Shown here one piece after another: positions 48,858-58,118 of a stretch of 64,000 nt of DNA. Location of the stretch: NCBI RefSeq assembly GCF_029392815.1, contig NZ_CP113942.1, positions 682,001-746,000 on the forward strand, in the 5' to 3' direction. How positions within the stretch are numbered: the stretch's first letter is position 1; each line of letters opens with the position of its first letter. Both the position numbers and the translations under genes were made by a program. The notes beneath the pieces are model-generated. The model worked only from the letters and a program-made list of their open reading frames with translations, searched no databases and was not told the origin of the DNA. This stretch comes from Bifidobacterium sp. ESL0682 (lineage in GTDB: Bacteria; Actinomycetota; Actinomycetes; Actinomycetales; Bifidobacteriaceae).

Positions 48858-50009
48858 ATGGCAGAATTTGATTTTTCCCAAGCGCTGGGTGAAGCGCGTA
48901 CCAAATACGAGACGATCGAAAAAGCATTGGACGTCGAGCGTCTGAAGTCGGAGATCGACGAATTGGAGAAAGAGGCATCGGCGCCGAATCTCTGGGATGA
49001 CGTCGAGAACGCGCAGAAGGTGACTAGCCGGCTTTCCAACAAGCAGGGTCTGGTCAAAAAACTCGATTCGCTTTCAACCCGTCTCGATGACATCGAAACG
49101 CTCTACGAACTGGGCCAGGAAGAGAACGACGTCGACTCGATGAAAGAGGCACAGAACGAGGTTGACGCCCTGCAGAAAGACCTCGACGAAATGGAGATTC
49201 AGACGCTGCTCGACGGCGAATACGACGAGCGCAGCGCCGTGGTAACCATTCGAAGCGGCGCCGGTGGCGTGGATGCCGCCGATTTCGCCCAAATGCTCTT
49301 GCGTATGTACATGCGTTGGGCTGAGCGCAATGGCTACAAGGCCAAGGTGATGGACACTTCCTATGCCGAAGAGGCTGGCATCAAGTCGGCCACATTCCAG
49401 GTCGATGCGCCCTACGCATATGGCCGTCTTTCCGTCGAAGGCGGCACTCACCGTTTAGTCCGCATTTCACCGTTTGACAATCAAGGCCGCCGCCAGACCA
49501 GCTTCGCCGCGGTCGAGGTGGTGCCGTTGGTCGAGGAGACCGATCACATCGACATTCCCGATTCCGATATCCGCGTGGATACCTACTGCTCGTCCGGCCC
49601 CGGCGGACAGGGCGTCAACACCACGTATTCCGCGGTGCGCATCACCCATTTGCCGACCAATATCGTGGTGACCATGCAGGACGAACGCAGCCAGATACAG
49701 AATCGTGCCGCTGCCATGGCCGTCCTCCAGTCCCGCCTTCTGGTGCTTCGTCACGAAGAGGAAGCCAAGAAGAAAAAGGAACTGGCAGGCGATATCAAGG
49801 CCAGCTGGGGTGACCAGATGCGTTCGTACGTGTTGCATCCCTATCAGATGGTCAAGGATTTGCGCACCGGCTACGAGACCAGCCAGACACAGGCCGTTTT
49901 CGATGGTGACATCAACGGGTTCATTGACGCGGGCATCCGCTGGCGTCACGAACAGCGTCGTCAGGCGGCTCTGGAAGCCGAACAGGACGAAAACGGTAAT
50001 AAAAAGTAA
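48858..50009 (+). CDS. prfB: Peptide chain release factor 2 (RF2)
   Basis: 383 residues in a single uninterrupted frame. The stop-codon reading tripeptide is SPF ([12 protein letters not shown]), the RF2 type for UAA and UGA, and the GGQ motif lies in [14 protein letters not shown]. The programmed +1 frameshift found near codon 25 of prfB in many bacteria is absent: there is no in-frame stop. The ATG at 48858 follows aggtaggcag. It opens the conserved prfB-ftsE-ftsX-hydrolase-smpB order. Confidence 0.97.
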   Translation: MAEFDFSQALGEARTKYETIEKALDVERLKSEIDELEKEASAPNLWDDVENAQKVTSRLSNKQGLVKKLDSLSTRLDDIETLYELGQEENDVDSMKEAQNEVDALQKDLDEMEIQTLLDGEYDERSAVVTIRSGAGGVDAADFAQMLLRMYMRWAERNGYKAKVMDTSYAEEAGIKSATFQVDAPYAYGRLSVEGGTHRLVRISPFDNQGRRQTSFAAVEVVPLVEETDHIDIPDSDIRVDTYCSSGPGGQGVNTTYSAVRITHLPTNIVVTMQDERSQIQNRAAAMAVLQSRLLVLRHEEEAKKKKELAGDIKASWGDQMRSYVLHPYQMVKDLRTGYETSQTQAVFDGDINGFIDAGIRWRHEQRRQAALEAEQDENGNKK

Positions 50010-50101
50010 AGACTTTTAGCGACTTCGGCAAAATCGGGGCGTTCTGCGATGCTGATGTCTCTAGACTTGGACGCAGTGGCAAACAGTAAGGAAACGGCAT
50101 C

Positions 50102-51448
50102 ATGGCGTTGATCACATTGGACAAGGTCTCCAAGATCTATCCGAAGGGCACACGGCCGGCCCTCGACCATATCAACCTTGACATCGAGCGCGGTGATTTC
50201 GTGTTCCTCGTAGGTGCGTCCGGTTCCGGCAAAACCACGTTGCTGAGCCTGCTGTTGCGTGAGGAAGAGGCGACGGACGGCGAGATTCGCGTGGCCGGCA
50301 ACGACCTGCGCCGTCTCACCTCCCGCCAGATTCCGCAGTATCGTCGCTCCATCGGTTTTATCTTCCAGGATTACAAACTGCTGAACAACAAAACCGTTTG
50401 GCAGAACGTCGCCTTTGCGCTCGAAGTCATCGGCACCCGCCGTTCGACCATAAAGTCGCTGGTGCCGAAAGTCCTTGAGACAGTAGGGCTCACCGGCAAG
50501 GAAAAGAACTACCCGCACGAGCTTTCCGGCGGCGAGGCCCAGCGTGTGGCCATTGCCCGCGCTTACGTCAACCATCCGCAGATTCTCCTGGCTGATGAGC
50601 CCACCGGCAACCTTGACCCAACCACTTCACTGGGCATCATGGAAGTCTTGGACGCCATCAACCGCACCGGCACCACCATCGTCATGGCGACCCACAACGA
50701 GGAAATCGTCAATTCCATGCGCAAGCGCGTCGTCGAACTACATGCCGGCAAGATCGTGCGTGACGAGGCCAAGGGCAGCTACGATTCGGCTCGTTACTTC
50801 CCGGACGCTGAAGTTGAATCGAAGGCGAAGCGGGTTATTGACCCGACTGCCAGCAAATTCAAGAAGCCACAGCATGCCACCAAGTCAATCGATAGCACGT
50901 CTGCAAACGTATCCGGCGATGGCCCTGTCAGCGACCGTTCCATTGTCGCCACGCAGGCCATGGATGCCGTCGCCGACGCTGTAGCCAATGGTACCGGTGA
51001 GAACGAGGGCATCGCGCGTCTGGCCAATGCCATGCATTCCGGGCGTACGGGAAGATACGGCGAAGCGTTCCAACCGGCGGAGACCACGATGACGTGGGGC
51101 AAAGGTCTGACACGCGAAGAGGTCACCAGTGCTCACGATTTGACACCCGGCTTGAAGTCAACATCGAAATCAAAATCTAAGCAGCAGCAAGACACGAAGC
51201 AGCAGGGCGTGAAATCGCAGGATGGCAAGACATCTTCAGCTGCGGTTTCAAAGCCGAAGGCGGATTCGAAGACCTCGGCGCCCGCTATTCCTGCGCCGCC
51301 GATACCACCTGCAAAATCATCATCGAAATCAACAAACGGCAAGGCGGTCCGAAATAATAAGGACGACCAAGCCCAGGCTAAAGACAAGCGTAGTACACAA
51401 GATGTGCACGACCTTAAGGGCGGCAGCGCCATGGGGGAGCAGAAATGA
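50102..51448 (+). CDS. ftsE: Cell division ATP-binding protein FtsE with long C-terminal tail
   Basis: 448 residues, about twice the normal 220-230. Residues 1-225 are a complete ABC ATPase: Walker A GASGSGKTTLLS, Q-loop FIFQDYKLLN, signature [14 protein letters not shown], Walker B ILLADEPTGNLD, switch His in MATHNEE. The remaining 220 residues are low-complexity, rich in Lys, Ser, Ala, Gln and Thr, with no recognisable domain. FtsE with FtsX transmits ATP binding across the membrane to activate a peptidoglycan hydrolase, here probably the CHAP protein two genes down. Its stop overlaps the ftsX start by four bases (ATGA). Confidence 0.94.
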   Translation: MALITLDKVSKIYPKGTRPALDHINLDIERGDFVFLVGASGSGKTTLLSLLLREEEATDGEIRVAGNDLRRLTSRQIPQYRRSIGFIFQDYKLLNNKTVWQNVAFALEVIGTRRSTIKSLVPKVLETVGLTGKEKNYPHELSGGEAQRVAIARAYVNHPQILLADEPTGNLDPTTSLGIMEVLDAINRTGTTIVMATHNEEIVNSMRKRVVELHAGKIVRDEAKGSYDSARYFPDAEVESKAKRVIDPTASKFKKPQHATKSIDSTSANVSGDGPVSDRSIVATQAMDAVADAVANGTGENEGIARLANAMHSGRTGRYGEAFQPAETTMTWGKGLTREEVTSAHDLTPGLKSTSKSKSKQQQDTKQQGVKSQDGKTSSAAVSKPKADSKTSAPAIPAPPIPPAKSSSKSTNGKAVRNNKDDQAQAKDKRSTQDVHDLKGGSAMGEQK

Positions 51449-52368
51449 GAGCACGGTTTATCCTTTCTGAAACATGGACGAGTCTGAGGCAGAATGTTTC
51501 GATGATTCTTTCCGTGTTGTTGGTCACGTTCATCTCCTTCCTCTTCATCGGTACTTCCGGACTGATGCAAGCGCAGATTACCAAGGCCAAGGGAGACTGG
51601 TACAAGGAAGTCGAAGTCGTGGTCTGGCTTTGCCCCGACGGCACCAGCCAGGTCGCCAATTGCTCGGCCGGCAAGGCTCCCACCCAGCAGGAGATTATCC
51701 AGCTGCAGGACAAGATTCACGACGAGCTCGGCAACGTGGTCTCGAAGATCACCTACGAAAGCCGTGAGGACTTCTACAAGAACACCTTCCTCAAGCAATA
51801 CCCCAATGGCATCTATCAGGGACGAACCCTGACCGCTGCCGATATGCAGGATTCGCTGAGGCTCAAGCTCAAAGACCCCACCAAATATCAGGAGGTCTCC
51901 GAAACCCTTTCGGGAAGACAAGGGGTTGAGGAAGTGCTTGACCAACGCCAGATTTTCGATCCCGTCTTTGCCGTGCTCAACAAAGGCACCGTGGTCACCT
52001 TGGTTCTGGCGGCAGTGATGGTCGTGGTGGCTGTTCTGCTGACGGCAATCACCATACGTATGAGTGCAGCAAGCAGAAAAAACGAGACCGAAATCATGCG
52101 TTTGGTCGGCGCCTCGAATTGGACGATTCGATTACCCTTCGTGCTTGAAGGGGTTTTGGCCTCGCTTCTCGGGTCTTTGTTGTCCTGCGTGGCCTTGAGT
52201 GCAATTGTCAAATTGTTCATCACCGATTGGCTCGCAAAGACGGTGGCGTGGATGCCGTTCATCAATCAGGCGACAGTGTGGCTGATGGCTCCGGCGTTGA
52301 TTGTCGGTGCGATGCTGCTTTCGGCGATTGTCTCGACGATATCCCTACGGCGATATCTGCAGATCTAA
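51445..52368 (+). CDS. ftsX: Cell division permease-like protein FtsX
   Basis: 307 residues, the usual size. The first membrane helix (SMILSVLLVTFISFLFIGTS, about 18-40) precedes the large extracellular domain (about 45-175) that contacts the hydrolase. Three further helices follow: about 185-210 (VTLVLAAVMVVVAVLLTAIT), 230-255 and 280-303. The cytoplasmic loop NETEIMRLVGASNWTIRLPF is the FtsX contact for FtsE. It overlaps ftsE by four bases. It acts at the septum with FtsE. Confidence 0.95.
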   Translation: MRARFILSETWTSLRQNVSMILSVLLVTFISFLFIGTSGLMQAQITKAKGDWYKEVEVVVWLCPDGTSQVANCSAGKAPTQQEIIQLQDKIHDELGNVVSKITYESREDFYKNTFLKQYPNGIYQGRTLTAADMQDSLRLKLKDPTKYQEVSETLSGRQGVEEVLDQRQIFDPVFAVLNKGTVVTLVLAAVMVVVAVLLTAITIRMSAASRKNETEIMRLVGASNWTIRLPFVLEGVLASLLGSLLSCVALSAIVKLFITDWLAKTVAWMPFINQATVWLMAPALIVGAMLLSAIVSTISLRRYLQI

Positions 52369-52470
52369 GAGTCGTTTCGCTACTATCATGATGTAACGGA
52401 CTCGCTATCTGTTCTGATGGCAAGAGTTTGTTACAATGACAATATTGTATTACCTGAGAAAGGTGTTGTT

Positions 52471-53843
52471 GTGCAGAAAGTCACTCAACGTTTGCGTGTA
52501 TTTGTGGGGATGGTGTTAGCCATTGCAACGCTTCTGACTTGCGCCGTTGCGGTGTTCACCGTCAATCCGGAACAGGCTGAGGCTGCCACGTGGGGGATTA
52601 TCAGCAGAAGCAGCAGGAGACCAACGATCTGCGCAGCCAGCTTGCCGGGGTCAATTCCGATTTGGCGAATAAGATCATTGAGCTCAATGATTTGACTGAC
52701 AATCAGATTCCTGCGGCACAACAGGCCGCCGATGATGCGCAGGGCAACGCCACACAGGCTCAGACCGCGGCGCAGTCCGCCACGGATCGTCTCAACGCCG
52801 CCATCAAAGATAAAGACGACCTCGAAGCCAAAATCAAGCAGACCGGCATCGATTACGATGACGCGAAGGCCGGCGTCGCCCAGGTGGCGCGTGACAGCTT
52901 CCACGCAACCCAGGCCACGCAGGTTATGGATGTGGTCACCAAGTCTTCCACCACACAGGATTTCGTTGATAAGATGCAGTCCCAAGCGGCTGTCAAGCGC
53001 AGCGAGGCCAATGCGGCGGATGAGGATGCTAATACCCTGAACTCCTCCATGAACCGCAAACAGCGTCTTGACGCCATCGAGGATCAGATTTCCAAACTCA
53101 AGGTTCAGGCCGACAACGATGCGGCCACAGCCCAGCAGGCGGCTCAGACTGCGCAGACCAAGCAAAGCAACCTGCAGGCACTGCTCAGCCAAGGCATGAG
53201 CCAGCGCGATTATCTGCAAAGCCAGTCGAGCCAGCTGACCACGGATTCCGCAAGGGCGGCGGCGCAGATGGTCTCGTTGAAGGCGCAGATTGATGCGCAA
53301 TCCCAATCGGCGCTGAATTCCTATAACAATAACTACAACGCTCATTCCAGTGGTCAGACTTGGAGCAAGCCTTCGGGCGGTTCCTCAAGTTCTTCTGGCA
53401 GCAACAGCGGCGGCTCTCGCCCCTCATATACGCCGGTCCCTGCTCCATCACGGCCTTCCAGTGGTGGTGGCTGGAGTGGCGGCAATGCTCCGTATCCGCC
53501 GCGTCAGTGCACGCTTTGGGCATGGATTCGACGCAACCAGTTCGGTAAGCCGGTAACCGGCAGTATGGGCAACGGTGGGCAGTGGGCCGCGACTGCCCGC
53601 AGCATGGGCTGGGCCGTTGACAATTCACCGCGTGTGGGTGACGCCATGGTCTTCACTCCTGGGTCGATTATCACCGGTTCCATGGGGTATCGTCCTGTCA
53701 GCGCGGCTTACGGCCACGTCGCCATCGTGGAACGTGTGAACGGCGACGGATCCGTGTTCATCTCAGAAGGTGGCACCGGCTTCGCGACGTTCCCTGCATA
53801 CGAGACGGTATATGGTGCGAGCAAATACCAGTTCGTCCACTGA
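52471..53843 (+). CDS. Secreted CHAP-domain peptidoglycan hydrolase with coiled coil, frameshifted at 52592-52596
   Basis: About 457 residues from GTG 52471 when one G is added to the run 52592-52596. The first frame carries a signal peptide (VFVGMVLAIATLLTC ... AEAATW), and after the repair it continues GDYQQKQQETNDLRSQLAG. Domains: signal peptide 1-40, long alternating coiled coil about 45-270, Ser/Gly/Pro linker about 290-335, CHAP domain to the end with the catalytic Cys in RQCTLWAW and His in YGHVAIVE. The layout matches PcsB-type hydrolases activated by FtsEX, and the gene follows ftsX. As written, the mature protein is detached from its signal peptide. Confidence 0.88.
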
Positions 53844-53900
53844 TCGACGGTGAACCGATGGATGGTAGCAAATAATTCGCCATTTATTTACCAGCACGAC

Positions 53901-53932
53901 CAAGCGCGCTGCCCTTTCGGGTGGCGCGCTTG
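53901..53932 (+). terminator. Hairpin after the CHAP hydrolase gene
   Basis: CAAGCGCGC pairs with GCGCGCTTG, extended inward by GCCC/GGGT. No T-run; it may slow rather than stop read-through to smpB. Confidence 0.45.
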
Positions 53933-53987
53933 TGCTATGGTCGGGGCAGGTTAAATGTCGGAGAAATGAAGGTAAAGGAGGAGGCGT

Positions 53988-54467
53988 ATGGTGAAAGAAC
54001 AGGGTACACAGCTTATTGCACAGAACCGTAAGGCGCGGCATAACTACACCATCGAAGACCACTACGAGGCGGGTTTGGTGCTTACTGGAACAGAAGTCAA
54101 GTCCTTACGCGAAGGCCGCGCTTCGCTGGCTGAATCGTTCGTCTCCATCGACCGCAATGGTGAGATGTGGTTGGAAGGTGCGAACATTCCTGAATATCTC
54201 AACGGTACATGGAACAACCATGCCCCCAAGCGCAAGCGCAAGCTGCTGCTGCACGCCTCGCAGATTGCCAAGCTCAGCCGACAGACCGAAGCCAAGGGCT
54301 ATACGATTGTTCCTCTCAGCCTTTATTTCAAGGACGGACGGGTGAAAGCGGAGATTGCCTTGGCTCGAGGCAAGAAGGAATACGACAAGCGTCAGTCCCT
54401 GCGTGAGGCCGAGGATAAGCGTGAGGCTCTGCGCGCGATGCGTTATAAGAACAAGTTGGTGCGCTGA
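53988..54467 (+). CDS. smpB: SsrA-binding protein SmpB
   Basis: 159 residues. Conserved SmpB parts: [22 protein letters not shown] split as NRKARHNY and [17 protein letters not shown], then [22 protein letters not shown], and the basic C-terminal tail [18 protein letters not shown]. It binds tmRNA and brings it to stalled ribosomes. The ATG at 53988 follows aaaggaggagg. The tmRNA gene is not in the 380 bp downstream, which I searched for the usual GGGGCTGA start. Confidence 0.96.
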   Translation: MVKEQGTQLIAQNRKARHNYTIEDHYEAGLVLTGTEVKSLREGRASLAESFVSIDRNGEMWLEGANIPEYLNGTWNNHAPKRKRKLLLHASQIAKLSRQTEAKGYTIVPLSLYFKDGRVKAEIALARGKKEYDKRQSLREAEDKREALRAMRYKNKLVR

Positions 54468-54846
54468 AGCTATCTCGGGCTGTATGCTTGTCATTCGTTG
54501 GGGAACAGGGCTATAGCCGTCTAAAGGTGTTTGGCTTGCATGATAACAGGTTAGAAACCCCTCTTCGTGAATCCGAATGTTTGAATGCGTTATTTTCAGC
54601 AGTCCCCGCGCATTTATGGTGGTAAAGACCTATTTGGCTGGGATATTTGCGTTGTTTCCAGCACGAAAACTGTGGGGATTACTGGAAACGACCTATATTG
54701 TTGGTTTCCTGTGCCGTAGGGATACTGCAGATTTGTATTGTGTCCACTTAGTGAGATGGTATTTTTGCATAAATACATAGGTAAGTATATTATGCAGTTA
54801 TACAAAGAAGGCGGAACGTCCGAATCCGCCCCGGAGAGGATGCAAG
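54468..54846. other. Intergenic region between smpB and the amino-acid transporter
   Basis: 380 bp of AT-rich DNA without a supported gene. It contains an 8-bp inverted repeat (GTTTCCAG at 54654-54661, CTGGAAAC at 54682-54689) and no tmRNA. The ribosome-binding site for 54847 is ggagagg. Confidence 0.3.
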
Positions 54847-55782
54847 ATGTCGTTCAAAGTTTCTAAAGCAGTTAAAAGTCTGTTGGTAGGCGTGTGTGCC
54901 GCAGCGATGGTGGCCAGCGTGGCCGCTTGCGGTACCACCGACGAAAGCGACGATAGCACGTCGTCCAAGAGCAGTGCCCCTGTTACCAACTCCGTGAAGA
55001 AGGACGACAAGATCGCTGCGATGCTGCCGGATTCCATCACGAAGGACGGAAAGTTCACCGTTGGTGTCTCGGCGGATTATGCACCTGCTGAATTCCTTGA
55101 CAAGGATGGCAAGACTCCGATTGGCTATGATATGGATATCGCCAAGTCAATGGCTGCCATTTTCGGTTTGAAGTTCGCCCCGACTTCCGCCGAATTCGAT
55201 TCCATCATGCCGGGCATTGGCTCGAAATACGACGTCGGCGTTTCTGGTTTCACCATGGATCCCAACCGTAAGGATGCCGGAGAATTTGTTTCCTTCCTCA
55301 ACGTCGGTGCCTCCTTTGTCGTGCAGAAGGGCAACCCCAAGAAGCTTTCCGTTGATAATCTGTGTGGGCACAGCGTGGCCGTGCAGACCGGCACCGTCCA
55401 TGAGACCACGGTGAAGAACCTCAGCCAGCAGTGCACCGCCGCCGGCAAGAAGGCCATCGACATCCAGTCGATGAAGGAGCAGACCGTCGTGGCGACCAAC
55501 GTAGCTACCGGCAAGGCCGATGCGTTCTGTGCTGACTCGCCTGTTTCCGGCTATGCTGTCAAGCAGGATGGTGACAAGCTTGAGCTGCTGGGCAAGGCCT
55601 TCAATATGACTCCTGAAGCCGTGGTGGTCCAGAAGAACGACATGCAGACCGCAAAGGCCGTGCAGGCCGCGCTGCAAAAGCTCATGGATGATGGCACGTA
55701 TATGAAGATTCTCAAGTTCTGGGGTGACGAGTCTGGCGCCATCAAACAAGCCAAGATCAACGACTATAGCGACGTTAAGTAA
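54847..55782 (+). CDS. Polar amino-acid ABC transporter substrate-binding lipoprotein
   Basis: 311 residues, family 3 solute-binding protein (SBP_bac_3). Signal peptide with lipobox SVAAC, lipidated Cys28, then a Ser/Thr/Asp-rich linker. Ligand-binding lobes: FTVGVSADYAPAEFLDKDG, PIGYDMDIAKSMAAIFGLK, VSGFTMDPNRKDAGEFVSF and AVQTGTVHE. A transporter for a polar or basic amino acid is likely; the exact ligand cannot be read. It has its own terminator (55814-55850) before the permease gene, consistent with higher expression of the binding protein. Confidence 0.93.
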   Translation: MSFKVSKAVKSLLVGVCAAAMVASVAACGTTDESDDSTSSKSSAPVTNSVKKDDKIAAMLPDSITKDGKFTVGVSADYAPAEFLDKDGKTPIGYDMDIAKSMAAIFGLKFAPTSAEFDSIMPGIGSKYDVGVSGFTMDPNRKDAGEFVSFLNVGASFVVQKGNPKKLSVDNLCGHSVAVQTGTVHETTVKNLSQQCTAAGKKAIDIQSMKEQTVVATNVATGKADAFCADSPVSGYAVKQDGDKLELLGKAFNMTPEAVVVQKNDMQTAKAVQAALQKLMDDGTYMKILKFWGDESGAIKQAKINDYSDVK

Positions 55783-55813
55783 TCAAGTAAATCGTTGATG
55801 TTGTGAGTGGGAG

Positions 55814-55850
55814 GCCCGGTCGATGCCTGCAGGTGTTGGCCGGGCTTTCT
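55814..55850 (+). terminator. Terminator after the amino-acid binding protein
   Basis: GCCCGG at 55814-55819 pairs with CCGGGC at 55840-55845, followed by TTTCT. Confidence 0.6.
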
Positions 55851-56029
55851 CGATATCGAGACGAGTGTCGGTATCGCGGGAATTATTGCTATCGTGGTGT
55901 TGCAAGCTCTGTCGTTGTTGCAAACACCGTGTAGGGTGGCTGCGCGCTAGCGAAGTGTTCGGGCGAGGGGTATTGATTTGTCCCGATGTTCTTGAATATG
56001 AGATAACAGCACAATTATGCGCAGCTTCG

Positions 56030-56035
56030 TATAAT
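56030..56035 (+). promoter_or_regulatory. Putative -10 element before the amino-acid permease
   Basis: TATAAT 80 bp before the permease start, in the 330-bp gap downstream of a terminator. A -35 is not obvious. It would give the permease and ATPase genes a separate promoter. Confidence 0.4.
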
Positions 56036-56114
56036 ATACAAGTAGGTTTATGGGTGTTTTGTTTTGTCGAAGCACCAGATGGATTGTAAGCGTCAGTAAG
56101 AGGAAAGGTGCATC

Positions 56115-57102
56115 ATGGCACACAAAAGTCAATCGGATGGGCTTGATATTCCCAATAGGATTCATGCAAGGCCGGTGCATCGCCCCGGTTCGTTGGTTGC
56201 CGGCGTCATCGTAGCGTTTCTTGTGGTGATGCTTGCCTGCGGCATGGTGACCAACAAGCAATTCGATTGGCCTACTGTTTGGAAGTACCTGTTCAATGAG
56301 CATGTGCTCGACGGCATCGGTTGGACGCTCATCCTCACAGTGACCTCCATGCTCATCGCCATTGTTCTGGCCGTGCTGCTGGCGGTGATGCGCAAGTCCG
56401 TCAATCCGGTGCTTCGTGGCGTCAGCTGGTTCTGGATCTGGTTCTTCCGTGGTACGCCTGTGTATACGCAGCTCGTGTTCTGGGGCCTGTTCACCGTGCT
56501 GATTCCCACGTTCTCGTTGGGCATTCCGTTCACCAAGATTAATTTCTGGCAAATGGACACTGCTGGGCTTAACCAACTGATTCAGCCTGGTTTCCTTGCT
56601 GCGATGATTGGCCTTGCGTTGAACGAATCAGCCTATTTGGCCGAGATTGTCCGTGCCGGACTCGAAGCTGTGGATCCGGGGGCAAAGCGAGGCTGCCGAG
56701 GCTCTGGGCATGCCACGTACGATGATCATGCGCCGTGTGATTCTGCCGCAGGCCATGCGCATCATCGTGCCGCCTACGGGCAACGAGGTCATCAGTATGC
56801 TCAAGACCACTTCACTGGTCTCTGCGGTGCCGTTCAGCCTCGAGATTCAGTTTGCCACGAATGCCATCGCCAACCGCATCTACAAGCCGATTCCGCTGCT
56901 CATGGTGGCCTGCTTCTGGTATCTGGTGATTACCTCTATCCTTATGGTCGGGCAGGCTTGGCTTGAGCGTTACTTCGGCAAGGGATTCAACGAAGGCTCC
57001 AATGGCCCGTCTGCTGACAAGGACGACGGGAAAAACGAAAAGCCAGCTGCGAAAGCGGCTGCTGCCGGTGACGAGATGGCCTTTCTTGGATTGAACGCGT
57101 GA
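56115..57102 (+). CDS. Polar amino-acid ABC transporter permease, frameshifted at 56678-56682
   Basis: About 328 residues if one G is removed from the run of five at 56678-56682. This is the only break in the window caused by an extra base. The first frame holds the N-terminal helix ([18 protein letters not shown]) and the HEQ/His-Gln-Met permease domain ([43 protein letters not shown]). After the repair [21 protein letters not shown] is the EAA loop that docks with the ATPase, followed by [19 protein letters not shown] Lys/Ala-rich cytoplasmic tail ends the protein. ATG 56115 follows gaggaaagg. The stop overlaps the region just ahead of the ATPase start. Confidence 0.87.
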
Positions 57103-57116
57103 GGGGAGCGGAACAC

Positions 57117-57971
57117 ATGAATAACGACGATATGACAATGAATGAATCGGCAAACGCACAAGCTGCCGCCAGCGACATGCAAACCGCTCTGGAACGTGGT
57201 ACGGTGCCTGCCGTCAAGGCGACGCAGGTGCATAAGGCCTTCGGCAGCCTGCACGTGCTCAAGGGCATCGATATGACCGTAATGCCGGGGACGGTGACGG
57301 TAATTCTGGGTCCTTCTGGATCCGGCAAATCCACGTTCCTGCGCCTGATTAATCAGCTTGAGACCCTGACCGGCGGCAGCATCGAGGTCGACGGCGAACT
57401 CATCGGCTATAAGCATGTCAACCACGACGGCAAGGACGAACTGCAGACCTTGAATGACAAGGAAATCGCCCTGCAACGAGAGAAACTGGGGATGGTGTTC
57501 CAGCGCTTCAACCTCTTCCCTCACCGTACCGTGCTCGAAAACGTGATGGAGGCGCCGGTACATGTCGCCAAGGTGCCAAAGAAAAAGGCTCGTGAAGAGG
57601 CCATGCACGAGCTTGAGCGTGTCGGCATGGCCGACCGTGCCGATTACTATCCGATGCAGCTTTCTGGCGGGCAGCAGCAGCGCGTCGCCATCGCTCGAGC
57701 CCTGGCCATGAAGCCTAAGATCATGCTATTCGACGAGCCGACCTCTGCGCTCGACCCGGAACTCGTGGGTGAGGTGCTTAGTGTAATGCGTTCGTTGGCC
57801 GACGCAGGTATGACGATGATTGTGGTGACCCATGAAATCGGTTTTGCTCGAGAAGTGGCCGACCAGATTGTCTTCATGGACGGCGGGGTAGTGGTAGAGA
57901 GCGGCGGTCCCGAAATCATTGACGACCCTCAAGAGCCTCGTTTCAAAGACTTCCTCAGCCACGTGCTTTAG
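57117..57971 (+). CDS. Polar amino-acid ABC transporter ATP-binding protein
   Basis: 284 residues from ATG 57117 with ribosome-binding site ggggagcgg; a GTG at 57099 overlapping the permease stop is a weaker choice. A 35-residue N-terminal extension precedes a complete ABC ATPase: Walker [14 protein letters not shown]-loop [11 protein letters not shown], signature [14 protein letters not shown], Walker [15 protein letters not shown] and switch His in VVTHEIGF. GlnQ/HisP type. It drives uptake through the permease encoded just upstream. Confidence 0.95.
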   Translation: MNNDDMTMNESANAQAAASDMQTALERGTVPAVKATQVHKAFGSLHVLKGIDMTVMPGTVTVILGPSGSGKSTFLRLINQLETLTGGSIEVDGELIGYKHVNHDGKDELQTLNDKEIALQREKLGMVFQRFNLFPHRTVLENVMEAPVHVAKVPKKKAREEAMHELERVGMADRADYYPMQLSGGQQQRVAIARALAMKPKIMLFDEPTSALDPELVGEVLSVMRSLADAGMTMIVVTHEIGFAREVADQIVFMDGGVVVESGGPEIIDDPQEPRFKDFLSHVL

Positions 57972-58104
57972 GGCATGAGCCCGTCAGCTTTTGCTGGCTG
58001 ACATCTTCGTTTGACCATTCCATGATTACCCTGATTCAGTTTTAGGCATATCGGCAGATAGTGAAACTTTCGCGGTGGTGGTGTTGCGTTTCAGCGTCAT
58101 CACG

Positions 58105-58110
58105 TAGACT
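58105..58110 (+). promoter_or_regulatory. Putative -10 of glmS (leaderless)
   Basis: TAGACT eight bases before the glmS ATG at 58119; no Shine-Dalgarno sequence in between. Confidence 0.35.
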
Positions 58111-58118
58111 GAATTGCT

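Noticed and set aside
48858-48990. Programmed +1 frameshift in prfB
   Set aside because: The gene reads through in one frame with no internal stop, as in other actinobacteria.
54577-54780. Small open frame of 67 codons between smpB and the amino-acid binding protein
   Set aside because: Poor ribosome-binding site, aromatic- and Cys-rich composition unlike the genome, and it spans AT-rich promoter-like DNA.
54468-54846. tmRNA gene next to smpB
   Set aside because: I looked for the GGGGCTGA start and the tRNA-like end; neither is present.
57972-58118. glmS ribozyme upstream of glmS
   Set aside because: The 147-bp upstream region is too short and shows no matching helices; the start looks leaderless.
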